Assembly: GCA_002841945.1 (NCBI GenBank) | Contig: PHBI01000015.1 | Location: 1-55,563 of the forward strand | DNA from: Deltaproteobacteria bacterium HGW-Deltaproteobacteria-14 | Lineage (GTDB): Bacteria > Myxococcota_A > UBA9042 > PHBI01 | Direction: 5' to 3' | Length of the DNA: 55,563 nucleotides | Shown here: piece by piece, positions 33,581 through 43,712 of the stretch | Layout of the letters: the number at the start of each line of letters is the position of its first letter | Numbering within the stretch: the first letter of the stretch is position 1 | Made by a program: the position numbers and the translations under genes | Notes under the pieces: generated by a model | What the model saw: the letters and a program-made list of their open reading frames with translations, nothing else | Told to the model about the DNA's origin: nothing | Databases searched by the model: none

Positions 33581-35332
33581 TCACGGGGCCGCGGGGGGCG
33601 CCCCGTCGTAGTCCAGGATGTCGAACTCGACCCGGCGGTTCTGCTCGCGCCCGGCCTCGCTACGATTATCGGCAAGCGGGCTGGCTTCCCCAAACCCTTT
33701 CGCGACGACCCGTCCGCCGTCCACGCCGCGCGCGATCAGCGCCTCCCGCACGGCCTCGGCGCGCCGCCGCGAGAGGCGCAGGTTGGTCGCGTCGGACCCC
33801 ATCGAGTCCGTGTAACCGGAGACCTGGATCCGCGCGATATCCTTGCGCGAGAGCAGGATGCGCGCGATCTCGTCGAGCAACGGGAAGCTGCGGTCTCGGA
33901 TGACCGCCTTGCCGGTCGCGAAGTAGACCTTCTCGAGGATGTCGATCTTGCGCGTCGCGTCGTCGACCTTGGCGCGCGTCGGGGCGTCGTCGGGGCAGCC
34001 GTCGTCGTCCTCGAAGCCGTTGGGGGTCTCCGCCACGTCGGCGCAGCGGTCGACCCCGTCGAGCAGGCCGTCGCCGTCGTTGTCCGGCTCCGGGCAGCCG
34101 TCGCCGTCGAGGAAGCCGTCGTAGTCCTCGGCCTCCGTCGGGCAGGCGTCGAGCGCGTCCACGATCCCGTCGCCGTCGGCGTCCGCTGTCGTGCTCTCGT
34201 AGGTGTTGTCGGCGCCCGCCTCGCCGAGCCGCGCGAAGTCGGGCAGATGGTCTGGGCACCCGTCGTCGTCGTCGAAGCCGTTGTGCGTCTCCGCCTCGTT
34301 GGGGCAGCGATCCACCTCGTCGAGCAGCCCGTCGCCGTCGTTGTCGATGTCGGCGCAGTCGTCGTCGTCCTCGAAGCCGTCGTAGTCCTCGGGGCCATAG
34401 ACGCAGTCGCTCCAGGCGGAGTACCGCACGCCGAGCAGCGTCCGGAGGTCCGGCGAGCCGTAGCCGCGCGTGATACCGGCGCCGACCGCTGCGGTCACCG
34501 TGAGGTTCGGGATCCCGCGCCACTCGAGCCCGGCGAGAAACTCGAAGGGCGGGTCCTGCGCGTCGACCGCCGGCAGGGCGAACGCCCCGCTGAACGAGCC
34601 AACCACCGCCAGCGGCTGGTCGCCGGCCAGAAACGAGAACTTCATCCCGAGGCCCCAGACGACCTCGCGGCCGACCTCGAGGTCGGCCAGCGTGCGGTCG
34701 GGACGAAAGCGCACCCCGCCGTTGAGGGTCAGGCGGAAGTAGTCGGCCGGGACGAAGTCCAGGATCAGGGTCGGCTGGATCGACAACGCGCCATAGCCAT
34801 CGAAGTCGCTCCCGGTCGGCAACGACATCGGCGCCGCCAGGGCCAGGCCAAAGGTGCGACCGATCGACAGCACGCCGATCTTCGGCGTCAGGCGCAGGTC
34901 GCCGAGGCCGGCGCCGCCGCTCGGCCGGCTGAGCCCCGGCGTGACGTCGAACCCCGGCCCGGTCTCCATCGGGAAGTCGATCGGCAGGGCCACGCCCAGC
35001 TCGAGGTGGCCCCAAGCGGAGACGGAGAGCAGGAGATCGAAGGTGCCCTGCTGGTCGAGCAGGGTGACCTTGTCGCCGCGACCGCTCCGCTCGGTGAGCA
35101 GCGGCGCGTCCGCGAGGTTGAAGATGACGCCGCCGGCCAGGGTGAAGTGTGGCCCCACGAAGCCGCCCAGCACCCCGAGGTAGTCCGAGGCCCCGGGACC
35201 CGGGCGGAGCTGCTGGACGTCCACGCCGGTCGTGCGGGCGCTCTGGCCGCGCCCGACGGCGGGCGCGAGCAGGACCAGCGCGGCGACGAGCGCGCGTGCG
35301 GCGATGACTATCGAGCTCGGTCTCCAGACCAT
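33581..35332 (-). CDS. OmpA-family outer membrane protein with thrombospondin type-3 repeats
   Basis: A 583-residue protein in three parts: signal peptide and beta-barrel (about 25-320; PADYFRLTLNGGVRFRPDRT and similar strands), Asp-rich calcium-binding TSP3 repeats (about 325-455: DYDGFEDDDDCADIDNDGDG, DRCPNEAETHNGFDDDDGCP, DADGDGIVDALDACP, DNDGDGLLDGVDRC), and a C-terminal OmpA peptidoglycan-binding domain (VYFATGKAVIRDRSFPLLDEI in part, VSGYTDSMGSDATNLRLSRR, NRRVEFDIL). ATG 35332 is preferred over TTG 35356. This is the typical myxobacterial barrel plus peptidoglycan anchor; it is followed closely by the FecR-domain gene, probably in one transcript. Confidence 0.9.
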   Translation of the reverse strand: MVWRPSSIVIAARALVAALVLLAPAVGRGQSARTTGVDVQQLRPGPGASDYLGVLGGFVGPHFTLAGGVIFNLADAPLLTERSGRGDKVTLLDQQGTFDLLLSVSAWGHLELGVALPIDFPMETGPGFDVTPGLSRPSGGAGLGDLRLTPKIGVLSIGRTFGLALAAPMSLPTGSDFDGYGALSIQPTLILDFVPADYFRLTLNGGVRFRPDRTLADLEVGREVVWGLGMKFSFLAGDQPLAVVGSFSGAFALPAVDAQDPPFEFLAGLEWRGIPNLTVTAAVGAGITRGYGSPDLRTLLGVRYSAWSDCVYGPEDYDGFEDDDDCADIDNDGDGLLDEVDRCPNEAETHNGFDDDDGCPDHLPDFARLGEAGADNTYESTTADADGDGIVDALDACPTEAEDYDGFLDGDGCPEPDNDGDGLLDGVDRCADVAETPNGFEDDDGCPDDAPTRAKVDDATRKIDILEKVYFATGKAVIRDRSFPLLDEIARILLSRKDIARIQVSGYTDSMGSDATNLRLSRRRAEAVREALIARGVDGGRVVAKGFGEASPLADNRSEAGREQNRRVEFDILDYDGAPPAAP

Positions 35333-35496
35333 TCCGAGGCGCCCCCAAGGTGGCAAACGCCGGGATGATACCCGGTTCCCGAGGTGGCGTCTGTATTTCC
35401 CGTGGCCGTCGACGCGCTCCTGGCGGTTGACCCGCCCCCCTGCCCGGCGTCTAGATGTACGCGGACTGCGCGAAGGCCCGCCGCGAGGAGCCGCCG

Positions 35497-36129
35497 ATGA
35501 CGAGCGCGATGACGGCGACCTTGGCCTTGACCTTGACCCTCGTCAGCGGTGGCTGCGCGGCCCTGGCCGACATGACGACGGCCCGCCCGCTCGGCGCGCA
35601 GCGCTTCGAGCTCGGGGTCGCGCTGACCTTCTACCCGTCGCTCCAGGAGCCCGAGATCATCGGGCTGCCGGCCGTCGACCTGAGCTTCCGCTGTGGCGTC
35701 GCCGACCGCGTCGACGTCGGCCTGCGCGTGAGCTCGATGCTGATGGTGATGCTCGACACCAAGATTGCCCTCGTCGACGCCGCCGACCACGGCGTCGCCT
35801 TGATGCCCGCCGCCGGGATCAGCTTCGCGCCACTGGTCAGCGACAAGATCGTGCGCGGTGGCGTGATGGTCCAGCTCGACCTCCCGCTGCTGGTCGACTA
35901 CCGCTTCGACGCGACCCGCACCCTCACCCTCTCACCGCGCTACACCGTCCTGCTCGTCCCCGGCGAGGCCGCGGCGCGGCACTACCTCGGCGGCGGCGTG
36001 ACCGGGTCGTTCGACGTCGATTCCGACGTCACCGTGGCGCCCTTCGTCGTCGGGCTGTTCGGCCTCGGTGACGACAGATCGCTGCTGCGCAACATCGCTG
36101 AGATCGGCGTAGTTAGCCGATTTCGCTAG
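35497..36129 (+). CDS. Small beta-barrel lipoprotein
   Basis: Unrecognised 210-residue exported protein. The signal segment ATLALTLTLVSGGC (Cys19) looks like a lipobox, followed by amphipathic beta strands ending in aromatic or Arg residues (FELGVALTFYPSL, VDLSFRCGVADRVDVGLRVS, GGVMVQLDLPLLVDYRF, TLTLSPRYTVLL) and a C-terminal FR. GAGGAG lies before ATG 35497; an upstream in-frame ATG at 35455 lacks this support. Divergent from the OmpA/TSP3 gene. Likely an outer-membrane barrel anchored by lipid. Confidence 0.7.
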   Translation: MTSAMTATLALTLTLVSGGCAALADMTTARPLGAQRFELGVALTFYPSLQEPEIIGLPAVDLSFRCGVADRVDVGLRVSSMLMVMLDTKIALVDAADHGVALMPAAGISFAPLVSDKIVRGGVMVQLDLPLLVDYRFDATRTLTLSPRYTVLLVPGEAAARHYLGGGVTGSFDVDSDVTVAPFVVGLFGLGDDRSLLRNIAEIGVVSRFR

Positions 36130-36160
36130 TTCGATCTTGCGGTGCAAGATGACCGCCCGG

Positions 36161-36460
<300 letters not shown>

Positions 36461-36516
36461 GACGCTGGCTGCTCCCGGTCTGCGTCCGGCCCCGACCCTA
36501 CCACAGCCGCGCCGAT

Positions 36517-37893
36517 TCAGGGCGTGTCGGGGGCCCCGGGCAGCGGGATGTCGTAGAGCTCGACCCAGCGGTAGATCTGCTTGCGGTCGCGGTCGAAGGC
36601 GCGCGCGACGGCGCTGATGTTGTAGCCGTGCGACTCGAGGGCCTGCTCGAGCTCCTCCTTGGACGGCCGCACGCGCCGGCGGTGGGCCTCGGCGACCCGC
36701 AGCGGCGCGGTGCGGGTCGCGTGCTCCAGCTCCTCCGGGGCGCCGCCGGGAGGCGCCGGTGGCACCGCGGCGTCGATGATGCGGCGCGGCAGCCGGTCGA
36801 AGGGCAGGGGGAGGTGACCGTCGAGGTGGAGCCACTCGACCACCTGGCGCAGCTCGCGGGCGTTGAAGGGCCAGCGGTAGAGCAGCAGGACCTCGGCCAG
36901 ATCCGCCTCGAACACCGGATCCCCGAAGGGCACCCGCGCCGGCTGGTGGCCGCAGAAGTGGCGCGCCAGGCGCAGGATGTCCTCCTTGCGCGCGCGCAGC
37001 GGCGCGAGCTCGATGGGGCAGCCGTTGAGCCGCGCGAACAGGTCACCGCGAAACCGCCTCTCGACCACCCGCGCTGAGAGGTCGGCGTTGGTCGCCGCCA
37101 CCACCCGCACGTCCACGGTGAGCGGGCGCGCGGCGCCGACCGGGGTGATCTCCCGCTCGAGCGCGCGCAGCAGGCGCGGCTGGATGTCGAGCGGCAGGTC
37201 GCCGATCTCGTCGAGGAAGAGCGTGCCCCCCTCGGCCTCGCGGAAGTGCCCGCGGCGGCTGACCGTCGCCCCGGTGAACGCGCCGCGCTCGTGCCCGAAG
37301 AGCGCGGCGGTCGCCATGTGGTCGTGCAGGGTCGCGCAGTTGACCGCGATGAAGGGCCCGCGGCGGCCGCTCTGGTCGTGGACGAAGCGCGCCATGCCCT
37401 CCTTGCCGCTGCCGCTCTCGCCGAGGAGCAGCACCGGCGCCGGCGTGCGCGCCGCCTCCGACGCCCGCGCGCACGCCTCGCGGAACCGCGGTGACTGGCC
37501 GACGAAGCCGCGCTCCGGGGCCTCGCAGTCCACGCCCGGCCCGCGCCGCGTCATCACCAGCAGCGTCGATCCGAGCCGCAGCACGTCGCCCTCGTCGAGG
37601 CGCCCGCCGAGGGCCCGGCGGCCGTTGTGGAAGGTCCCGTTCTTGCTGCCCATGTCGCGAAACAGCACGTCCCCCGCGTCGCCCGGGTACAGGGTCAGGT
37701 GTACGCTCGAGACCCGCGGGTCCATCAACGCGAGGCCCTTCGGGCCGGGGTCGCGGCCGAGCAGGATGGGGGCGTCGACCGGGATCCGGACGTCGACCGC
37801 GCCCTGGGCGGGGGTGTCGACGATCCTGACGCTGCGAGGGTCCTTGCCCACGGGGCGGCTCCACTCACCAGTGACGTCGGTCTGGGTGCGCAT
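36517..37893 (-). CDS. FHA-domain sigma-54-dependent transcriptional activator (second copy)
   Basis: Same architecture as the gene at 2188-3579, 458 residues. FHA domain at about 33-115 (RVSSVHL, then [10 protein letters not shown] at 82-91), AAA+ domain with Walker A GESGSGKE at 158-165, intact GAFTGA at 204-209, Walker B LFLDEIGD, and a C-terminal helix-turn-helix ending [14 protein letters not shown]. The HTH resembles RRQIYRWLDAFGVP of the first copy, so the two may recognise related upstream sites. No kinase gene is adjacent. Divergent from the M20 peptidase gene, with 93 bases between. Confidence 0.92.
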   Translation of the reverse strand: MRTQTDVTGEWSRPVGKDPRSVRIVDTPAQGAVDVRIPVDAPILLGRDPGPKGLALMDPRVSSVHLTLYPGDAGDVLFRDMGSKNGTFHNGRRALGGRLDEGDVLRLGSTLLVMTRRGPGVDCEAPERGFVGQSPRFREACARASEAARTPAPVLLLGESGSGKEGMARFVHDQSGRRGPFIAVNCATLHDHMATAALFGHERGAFTGATVSRRGHFREAEGGTLFLDEIGDLPLDIQPRLLRALEREITPVGAARPLTVDVRVVAATNADLSARVVERRFRGDLFARLNGCPIELAPLRARKEDILRLARHFCGHQPARVPFGDPVFEADLAEVLLLYRWPFNARELRQVVEWLHLDGHLPLPFDRLPRRIIDAAVPPAPPGGAPEELEHATRTAPLRVAEAHRRRVRPSKEELEQALESHGYNISAVARAFDRDRKQIYRWVELYDIPLPGAPDTP

Positions 37894-37986
37894 GGCCTCA
37901 CCATAGCATCCGGCCCCGGCGCTGGGTGCGAGAACCCGCGCCGTCTGCTATCACGGGAGTCGGTGACGCCCCGACCGAGGTGACCC

Positions 37987-39336
37987 ATGCTCCAGGCCGA
38001 CGCCGCGCTGACCGACCACGCGCTGGACCTGTGCCAGCGCCTGCTCCGGATCGACACCACCAACCCGCCGGGCGACGAGAGCGAGGCCGCCGATCTCATC
38101 GCCACCGAGCTCGCCGCCGCCGGCCTCGAGCCGACCGTGCTCGAGAGCGCACCAGGCCGCGCCAACGTCGTGACCCGGCTGCGCGGGACCGGAGCCAAAC
38201 CGCCGCTGCTCCTGACCGCTCACCTCGACGTGGTCGAGGCCGACCCGACCCAGTGGCAGCGCCCGCCGTTCTCGGGCGACATCCACGACGGCTGCCTGTG
38301 GGGACGCGGCGCCATCGACATGAAGAACATGGCGGCGATGTCGGTGGCGCTCATCACGCGGCTCGCCCGCGACAAGGTGCGCCTCGAGCGCGACATCATC
38401 TTCGCCGGGGTCGCCGACGAGGAGGCGGGCTGCCGCTACGGCTCGCTGTGGCTCGTCGACAACCACCCGGAGCTGGTGCGCGCCGAGTACGCCCTCGGCG
38501 AGGGCGGCGGCTTCAACATCCACCTCGGCGGCAAGCCGCTCTTCACCGTGCAGGTCGCCGAGAAGGGCGTCTGCTGGGTGAAGGCGCGGGTGACCGGCGA
38601 GCCCGGCCACGGCTCGATGCCTCGGTCGGACTCGGCCGTGGTGCGCCTCGCCGCGGCGGTCGCGCGCCTCGGCGAGCGGGGCCTGCCGCAGCACGGCACC
38701 CCGGTCATGCGGGACTTCGTCAGCGCCCTCGCCAAGGGGCAGCCGGCCCCGCTGCGGCCGCTCATTCGCAACCTCCTGTCCCCGCGCTTCGCGCCCCAGG
38801 TCCTCAAGCGGCTCCCGAACCAGTCCATCGCGCGGCCGCTCCTCGCGATGCTCGGCAACACCGCCTCGCCGACGGTGCTGCGCGCGGGCAGCAAGACCAA
38901 CGTCATCCCCGGGGTCGCGGAGGCGGAGATCGACGGGCGCATCCTCCCGGGTCAGACCGAGGCGGACTTCCTGCGCGAGCTGCAGGCGGTCCTCGGCCAC
39001 GACGTCACCCTCGAGGTGATGTGGTCGCTCCCCCCGGTCGTCACCGAGCCGCGGGAGTCACCGCTGCTCGACGCCATCCACGCCGTGATGGCCGAGCGCG
39101 AGCCCGGCGTCCCGGTCATCCCTTATCTGCTGCCCGGCTTCACCGACGCCAAGGCGTTCACCCGCCTCGGCGCGCGCTGGTACGGGTTCGCGCCGGTGAA
39201 GTTGCCCCCCGAGATGCGCTTCGCCGACATGTTCCACGGGCACGACGAGCGCATCCCGGTGGACGGCCTGCGCTGGGGCACCGAGGTGCTCCACGACCTG
39301 GTCACCCGCTTCGTCGGTGCGCGCCTGCCCGGGTGA
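37987..39336 (+). CDS. M20-family zinc metallopeptidase
   Basis: Cytosolic amidohydrolase/exopeptidase of 449 residues. Metal ligands and catalytic residues of the M20 type are visible: His79 and Asp81 in LLTAHLDVV, Asp111 in GRGAIDMKN, and Glu145/Glu146 in ADEEAG (general base and ligand); further ligands are expected in the GEGGGF region and near the C-terminal FHGHDE. The lid domain lies at about 190-310. AGGTGA precedes the ATG. Substrate could be a dipeptide or acyl-amino acid; deacetylases for arginine synthesis (ArgE) belong to the same family but this gene is far from argCB, so I do not assign that name. Confidence 0.9.
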   Translation: MLQADAALTDHALDLCQRLLRIDTTNPPGDESEAADLIATELAAAGLEPTVLESAPGRANVVTRLRGTGAKPPLLLTAHLDVVEADPTQWQRPPFSGDIHDGCLWGRGAIDMKNMAAMSVALITRLARDKVRLERDIIFAGVADEEAGCRYGSLWLVDNHPELVRAEYALGEGGGFNIHLGGKPLFTVQVAEKGVCWVKARVTGEPGHGSMPRSDSAVVRLAAAVARLGERGLPQHGTPVMRDFVSALAKGQPAPLRPLIRNLLSPRFAPQVLKRLPNQSIARPLLAMLGNTASPTVLRAGSKTNVIPGVAEAEIDGRILPGQTEADFLRELQAVLGHDVTLEVMWSLPPVVTEPRESPLLDAIHAVMAEREPGVPVIPYLLPGFTDAKAFTRLGARWYGFAPVKLPPEMRFADMFHGHDERIPVDGLRWGTEVLHDLVTRFVGARLPG

Positions 39337-39383
39337 TTCGGCGTCGCCGCGCGAGCGCTCCGAGGGCTGGGCCGGGCTGACAA

Positions 39384-41561
39384 TCAGTCGGCTGCGGGCG
39401 GGTCGGGCTCGTCGCCGCCCCCCACCGTGCCCGCGAGCGCGCGACCGACGGCGTCGATGAGCTCCTCGCGGCTGAAGGGCTTCTGGACGTGGGTGCCGCG
39501 GAAGTGCTCCGAGTCCGGGGGCTGGCTGCGCTCCGGGTAGCCGGTCACGAACACCACGGGGAGGGCCGGTCGCACGGCGCGGAGGCGCGCCGCGAGGCCG
39601 ACGCCGCTCAGCCGTGGCATCACGACGTCCGTCACCACCACGTCGAACTCGATCGGGTCTGCCTCGAAGGCCTCCCAGGCGGCCAGGCCGTCGACGCAGG
39701 CCACGACGTCGTGGCCGGCCTCCTTCAGCAGGCGCTCCGCCAGGCGCCGGACGGCGTCTTCGTCCTCGACCAGGAGCACCCGCGCGCGCCGCTGGATCGC
39801 AGGCCCGACGACGGCCGCCACCTCGTCGGTCGGCGCGTCGTCGCAAGCCGGCAGGCGCACCACGAAGGTCGTGCCGACGCCGACCTCGCTCGTGACGTCG
39901 ATCGTCCCGCCGAGCTGCCCGACGGCGCCGTAGACCGTCGCGAGGCCGAGCCCGGTCCCGGCGCCGACGTCCTTGGTCGTGAAGAAGGGCTCGAAGATGT
40001 GCGGCAGCGCCTCGGGCGCGATCCCGACGCCGTCGTCCGTCACGCTGAGCACCACCGTCCGCTCCTCGAGGGCGAGCTGGATCGTCAGCTTGCCCCCGCC
40101 GGGCATCGCGTCCCGGGCGTTGACGGCGAGGTTGAGCAGCGACTGCTCGATCAGGAGGACCTCGGCGTCGACCCGGCACGGCTCGTCGGGGAGCTGCAGC
40201 TCGAGGGTGACGTCCTCGCCGATGAGGCGATGGAGCATCGACGCGATCTGCGCGACCACCGGGACCAGGTCCACGCGGCGGGCCTCGGAGGCCCGTCGGC
40301 GGCTGAAGACGAGGAGCTTGTGGGTGAGATCGGCGGCGCGCTCGGTGGCGATCGCGATGTCCGCCTGGAGCTCGCGGCGCTCTTCGGGGTCGGCGTTCGC
40401 GAACAGCGCGTTGCAGCCCCCGATGACGGTGAGGAGGTTGTTGAAGTCGTGGGCCACGCCGCCCGCGAGCTGGCCGATCGCCTCGAGCTTGCGCGCCTGG
40501 AAGAGGCGCGCCTGGATCGCCTGCTCGCGGGTGACGTCGCGCACGACGCCCTCGAACCAGCTGAGGTGCCCCTGCTCGTCGCGGACGGTCCACGAGGTGA
40601 CGTCGAGCTCGACGGCGTTCCCGTCGGGCCGGAGGTGCGACACGCGCGGGCGCAGTGACGGATCGAGGGCCAGCAGGCGCGGGTTGGAGGTCGGCCCCAC
40701 GCCCACGGGGAGCAGGTCCGCGAGGCGGTGTTCGCGCAGGACCGTCGCGGCGTCCGGGGCGCCGAGCAGCTCCACGAGCGCCGGGTTGACGTCCTCGAAG
40801 CGGCCGTCTGGGCGGGCTCGGAACATCCCGTCGATGCTGTTCTGGAAGAGCGCCCGGAAGCGGCGCTCGCTCGCGTCGAGCGCATCCCGGACGCGCTCGA
40901 AGTGAAGGATGAGGAACCCGACTGCGATGCCGATTTGCAGGACGGCGGTGAGGAGGAAGCCCCAGGGGGCGACCTCCGGGATCGTGCGCAGGATCGGATA
41001 GTCCGCGACGTGGAGGCCCCACAGGACGAGCCCCCAGCCCGCGACCAGTCGCCCCACCCCCGGCGGTTCGGAGGCGCGCAGCAGGAGCCAGCCGTTGATG
41101 ACCAGGACGAGGGCGAGGAACAGGAAAGGCGCCAGGTGGACGGCCAGAAACGAGGCCCCCAAGGCGCGCCCGACCGTGAGGGCGGCGAGCGCCAGCGTGC
41201 CGCCGAGCCACCAGCCGGGGTGGAGCCGGCGACCGTAGAAGGTGAGGGTCCCGGCGAGCAGCAGCAGACAGGTGAGGATCGTCGCGAGGTCGAAGAGCCC
41301 ATCCAGCACGGCGCTTCGACCCGCCAGGACGGCGATGAGCTCGGCCAAGCGCCGAGCGACGGCGGCGGCCCACGCCAGGGTCCAGAGGGTGAGAGCGCGG
41401 CTCGGCGCGGTCTTGGCCAGGTAGGCGAAGACCCCGGTCATCAGCAGGGTCGCCGCGAGCGTCGAGACGATGCCCGGGAGGACCGCGCCGAGGGCGCCTC
41501 CAGCGCCGGTGTCCAAGGCGTCGAGGACGTTCGCGGTCCCCATGAAGCTCGTCAACGCCAC
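39384..41561 (-). CDS. Hybrid sensor histidine kinase with membrane domain, PAS and receiver
   Basis: A 725-residue protein. Residues 25-220 hold seven hydrophobic segments forming an uncharacterised membrane sensor. A PAS domain follows at about 232-345 (RRFRALFQNSIDGMFRARPD). HisKA has the phospho-accepting His371 in GGVAHDFNNLL, a HWE/NtrB-like motif of the HDFNN class. The ATPase domain has N-box NLAVNARDAMPGGG, G1 DDGVGI and G2 GTGLGLATVYG. The receiver at about 596-715 has Asp645 in VVVTDVVMP and Lys in HVQKPF. GTG 41561 is supported by GAGGA; ATG 41543 is an alternative. No separate response regulator is adjacent. Confidence 0.9.
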   Translation of the reverse strand: MALTSFMGTANVLDALDTGAGGALGAVLPGIVSTLAATLLMTGVFAYLAKTAPSRALTLWTLAWAAAVARRLAELIAVLAGRSAVLDGLFDLATILTCLLLLAGTLTFYGRRLHPGWWLGGTLALAALTVGRALGASFLAVHLAPFLFLALVLVINGWLLLRASEPPGVGRLVAGWGLVLWGLHVADYPILRTIPEVAPWGFLLTAVLQIGIAVGFLILHFERVRDALDASERRFRALFQNSIDGMFRARPDGRFEDVNPALVELLGAPDAATVLREHRLADLLPVGVGPTSNPRLLALDPSLRPRVSHLRPDGNAVELDVTSWTVRDEQGHLSWFEGVVRDVTREQAIQARLFQARKLEAIGQLAGGVAHDFNNLLTVIGGCNALFANADPEERRELQADIAIATERAADLTHKLLVFSRRRASEARRVDLVPVVAQIASMLHRLIGEDVTLELQLPDEPCRVDAEVLLIEQSLLNLAVNARDAMPGGGKLTIQLALEERTVVLSVTDDGVGIAPEALPHIFEPFFTTKDVGAGTGLGLATVYGAVGQLGGTIDVTSEVGVGTTFVVRLPACDDAPTDEVAAVVGPAIQRRARVLLVEDEDAVRRLAERLLKEAGHDVVACVDGLAAWEAFEADPIEFDVVVTDVVMPRLSGVGLAARLRAVRPALPVVFVTGYPERSQPPDSEHFRGTHVQKPFSREELIDAVGRALAGTVGGGDEPDPPAAD

Positions 41562-41676
41562 GGAACGTCCTCGTCGTCAGGCGTGCCGGACGACGATACT
41601 CCCCGTCCGCTCCATTGTCACCGCGTGACCGTTGGCTCGCGGCGCGCCGTAGCCGCCTCGCGCGCCGAGCGCCGGC

Positions 41677-42570
41677 TCATTCGCAGATCGTGTTGCCGCT
41701 CGCGTCGAACCAGTTCGCGCCGCAGCCGCCGCAGTAGTCGTTCGAGCAGGTCGCGCCGGCGACGTCGCAGCTCGACACGGCGCACGGCTCAGCGAAGCAC
41801 TCGACCGGGTCGGCGCCGCCCGGACACAGGGTGCAGGCGATCTTGGTGCAGGCCACGAGCCCCTCCTCGGTGCAGGTGCAGGTGTTGCAGCCGTCGTGGT
41901 GGGGGAATGACTCGCCCGCCGCGTAGTCCTCGCCGAAGTAGTGGCAACCCTGCGGCGCGCAGCCGATCTTGGTGCACGCGACGGTCCCGTCCGCCATGCA
42001 GCCGCAGGTGTTGCAGCCGTCGTCCGCTGGGAAGCTGTCGCCCACCTGATAGGCGTCGCCGCCGTAGCTGCAGGTCGCGCAGGTGCCCGGCAGGTCCCCG
42101 GTCGCCTCGCGCGGCACGCAGGTGAGCCCGGGCTCGCAGCGCTGGCGGGTCCACGGGAGCACGAAGCCCTGGCACGACGCGCCCGCGCCGACGAACGGTG
42201 CGCACTCCATCGCGCCGCCCTGGGTGGGTCGGCACCAGCCGCCCGGGGCGCACTCGGCGTCGCTCGAGCAGCCGCCAAAGCAGGCCCACGCGTCACAGGC
42301 GATGGTCCCGTAGCTGGTGCACACGGGCTGGCTGCCGTTGGCGCAGGCGCCAGGGCAGCCCGACGCGTCACAGCTGACCGCGCCGTTCGCGCCGCAGCTG
42401 CAGACGCTGCAGTCGTCGTCGGCGCCGAAGGTCGTCCCCTGGGCGTGGGTCTGGCCCTCGAAGGAGCAGGTCGTCGCGGGCGGCGTGCCGCCGTCCTCCT
42501 CCGGCTTGCAGCTGGTGGACGCGAGGGTCGACAGGATCAGCGACGCGGCGAGCGTGGCGAGGGTGCGCAT
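41677..42570 (-). CDS. Cys-rich lipoprotein with VWC/pacifastin-like modules
   Basis: A 297-residue lipoprotein (signal AASLILSTLASTSC, lipid on Cys21). It contains three similar cysteine modules: CSFEGQTHAQGTTFGADDDC, CSYGGDAYQVGDSFPADDGC and CHYFGEDYAAGESFPHHDGC, followed by CSVCSCGANGAVSCDASGC, CNTCGCMADGTVACTKIGC and CNTCTCTEEGLVACTKIAC respectively (first Cys shared). The CNxCxC...G...CT...C ending matches von Willebrand C and pacifastin domains, which in animals bind growth factors or inhibit serine proteases. Between modules 1 and 2 is another Cys-rich region. GGAG five bases upstream fixes the ATG at 42570. Function in bacteria is unknown. Confidence 0.8.
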   Translation of the reverse strand: MRTLATLAASLILSTLASTSCKPEEDGGTPPATTCSFEGQTHAQGTTFGADDDCSVCSCGANGAVSCDASGCPGACANGSQPVCTSYGTIACDAWACFGGCSSDAECAPGGWCRPTQGGAMECAPFVGAGASCQGFVLPWTRQRCEPGLTCVPREATGDLPGTCATCSYGGDAYQVGDSFPADDGCNTCGCMADGTVACTKIGCAPQGCHYFGEDYAAGESFPHHDGCNTCTCTEEGLVACTKIACTLCPGGADPVECFAEPCAVSSCDVAGATCSNDYCGGCGANWFDASGNTICE

Positions 42571-42758
42571 GGGGGCTCCGGCTGGCTTGGAGTGAGCGTC
42601 TTTCATTGTAGTGGACGACGCGCCTTCTAGCGGCATCGGCGGCGGTGGGTCAAGAGACCGGGCGGTACTTTTCACGCGAATAGTTGATTGAAGTCCGGGC
42701 CGCGTTGCCGCCGGATCCGGGCCATGAGAAGGTCGATAGACCAGACGAGGAGGTCGAG

Positions 42759-43691
42759 ATGGGCCACGCGAAGTGGGCAGGGATCGCCGTGAGCGCGGTC
42801 GCCGGGGCGATCCTGGTGGCTGGCGTCGCGCACGCGCGCGAGCTCGAGCCGCCGACGAGCGGGCTCGGGTACACGCACCTGACGGCGCTGCGGTTGAACC
42901 CGCTCGGCCTGCAGGATCAGCTCGAGCTCGACTACTGGTGGCGCCTCTACGACGCAGGCGAATCCCAGCTCCTCGCCAACAACATGTTCAGCGTCGGGGT
43001 CTCGCCGATCCTCAGCCCGGCCACCGCGCGCCTCGGCCTCGCGCTCAAGGTGCGCCCGCTCAACATCTTCAAGCTCGAGGTGCGCTGGGAGTACCTCGCC
43101 TGGTTCGGCAACTTCGACCTGCTGCAGTCCTTCGGGAGCCCCCGCGACGACTTCAGCGACACCGCCATCAAGGCGGGCGGGGACGCCGGCCGCAACAGCG
43201 CCGAGGACGGCTGGCAGCTGACCCTCGACGGCGAGCTGCGCGCCAAGCTCGGCCCGCTCATCATCCGGTCGCGCTTCAAGGCCTGCTACGTCGACGTGCC
43301 CCTCGACCGCGGCGACACGGTCTTCTACGAGCAGTACTTCGATCTGCTGCTGCCGAGCCAGGGGTGGTTCTTCCTCAACGATCTCGACATCCTCGCCACC
43401 CTCGGCCCGCACCTGATCCTCGGCGCGCGCCACTCCTTCGCCGCGGTCTCGTACCCCGACGACGCCTACCGGGCCGGCGAGCCCACCAAGACGACGAGCA
43501 CGCCGACCCACCGCGTCGGCGCGGTGGTGGCGTGGCGCTTCTTCGACGAGCCCGGCGCGGCGTTCAACCAGCCGACGGTGCTGGTGTTGGTGCAGTGGTA
43601 CGTCAAGCACCGCTGGCGCACCGGCGTCGACGTCGATCAGGCCATCCCCTACGTCGCGCTCGCCTTCGCCTTCAGCGGGGAGCTCCTGTAG
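42759..43691 (+). CDS. Outer-membrane beta-barrel protein
   Basis: Unrecognised 310-residue exported protein. Signal peptide ending in VAHA (about residue 23), then barrel-like strands rich in aromatic residues: LQDQLELDYWWRLYD, LALKVRPLNIFKLEVRWEYLAW in part, WQLTLDGELRAKLGPLIIRS, LVLVQWYVKHRWRTG. It ends with ALAFAFSGELL. The pattern recalls porin-like or transporter barrels of Myxococcota without a named family. GAGGAGG before ATG 42759 fixes the start. It is convergent with the quinone oxidoreductase gene, 21 bases apart. Confidence 0.75.
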   Translation: MGHAKWAGIAVSAVAGAILVAGVAHARELEPPTSGLGYTHLTALRLNPLGLQDQLELDYWWRLYDAGESQLLANNMFSVGVSPILSPATARLGLALKVRPLNIFKLEVRWEYLAWFGNFDLLQSFGSPRDDFSDTAIKAGGDAGRNSAEDGWQLTLDGELRAKLGPLIIRSRFKACYVDVPLDRGDTVFYEQYFDLLLPSQGWFFLNDLDILATLGPHLILGARHSFAAVSYPDDAYRAGEPTKTTSTPTHRVGAVVAWRFFDEPGAAFNQPTVLVLVQWYVKHRWRTGVDVDQAIPYVALAFAFSGELL

Positions 43692-43712
43692 CCGGCCGCC
43701 CCTCCTGCTAGC

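Noticed and set aside
39123..39383. Small minus-strand frame at the end of the M20 gene
   Set aside because: Antisense to the conserved C-terminus of the M20 peptidase and without a ribosome binding site or motif.
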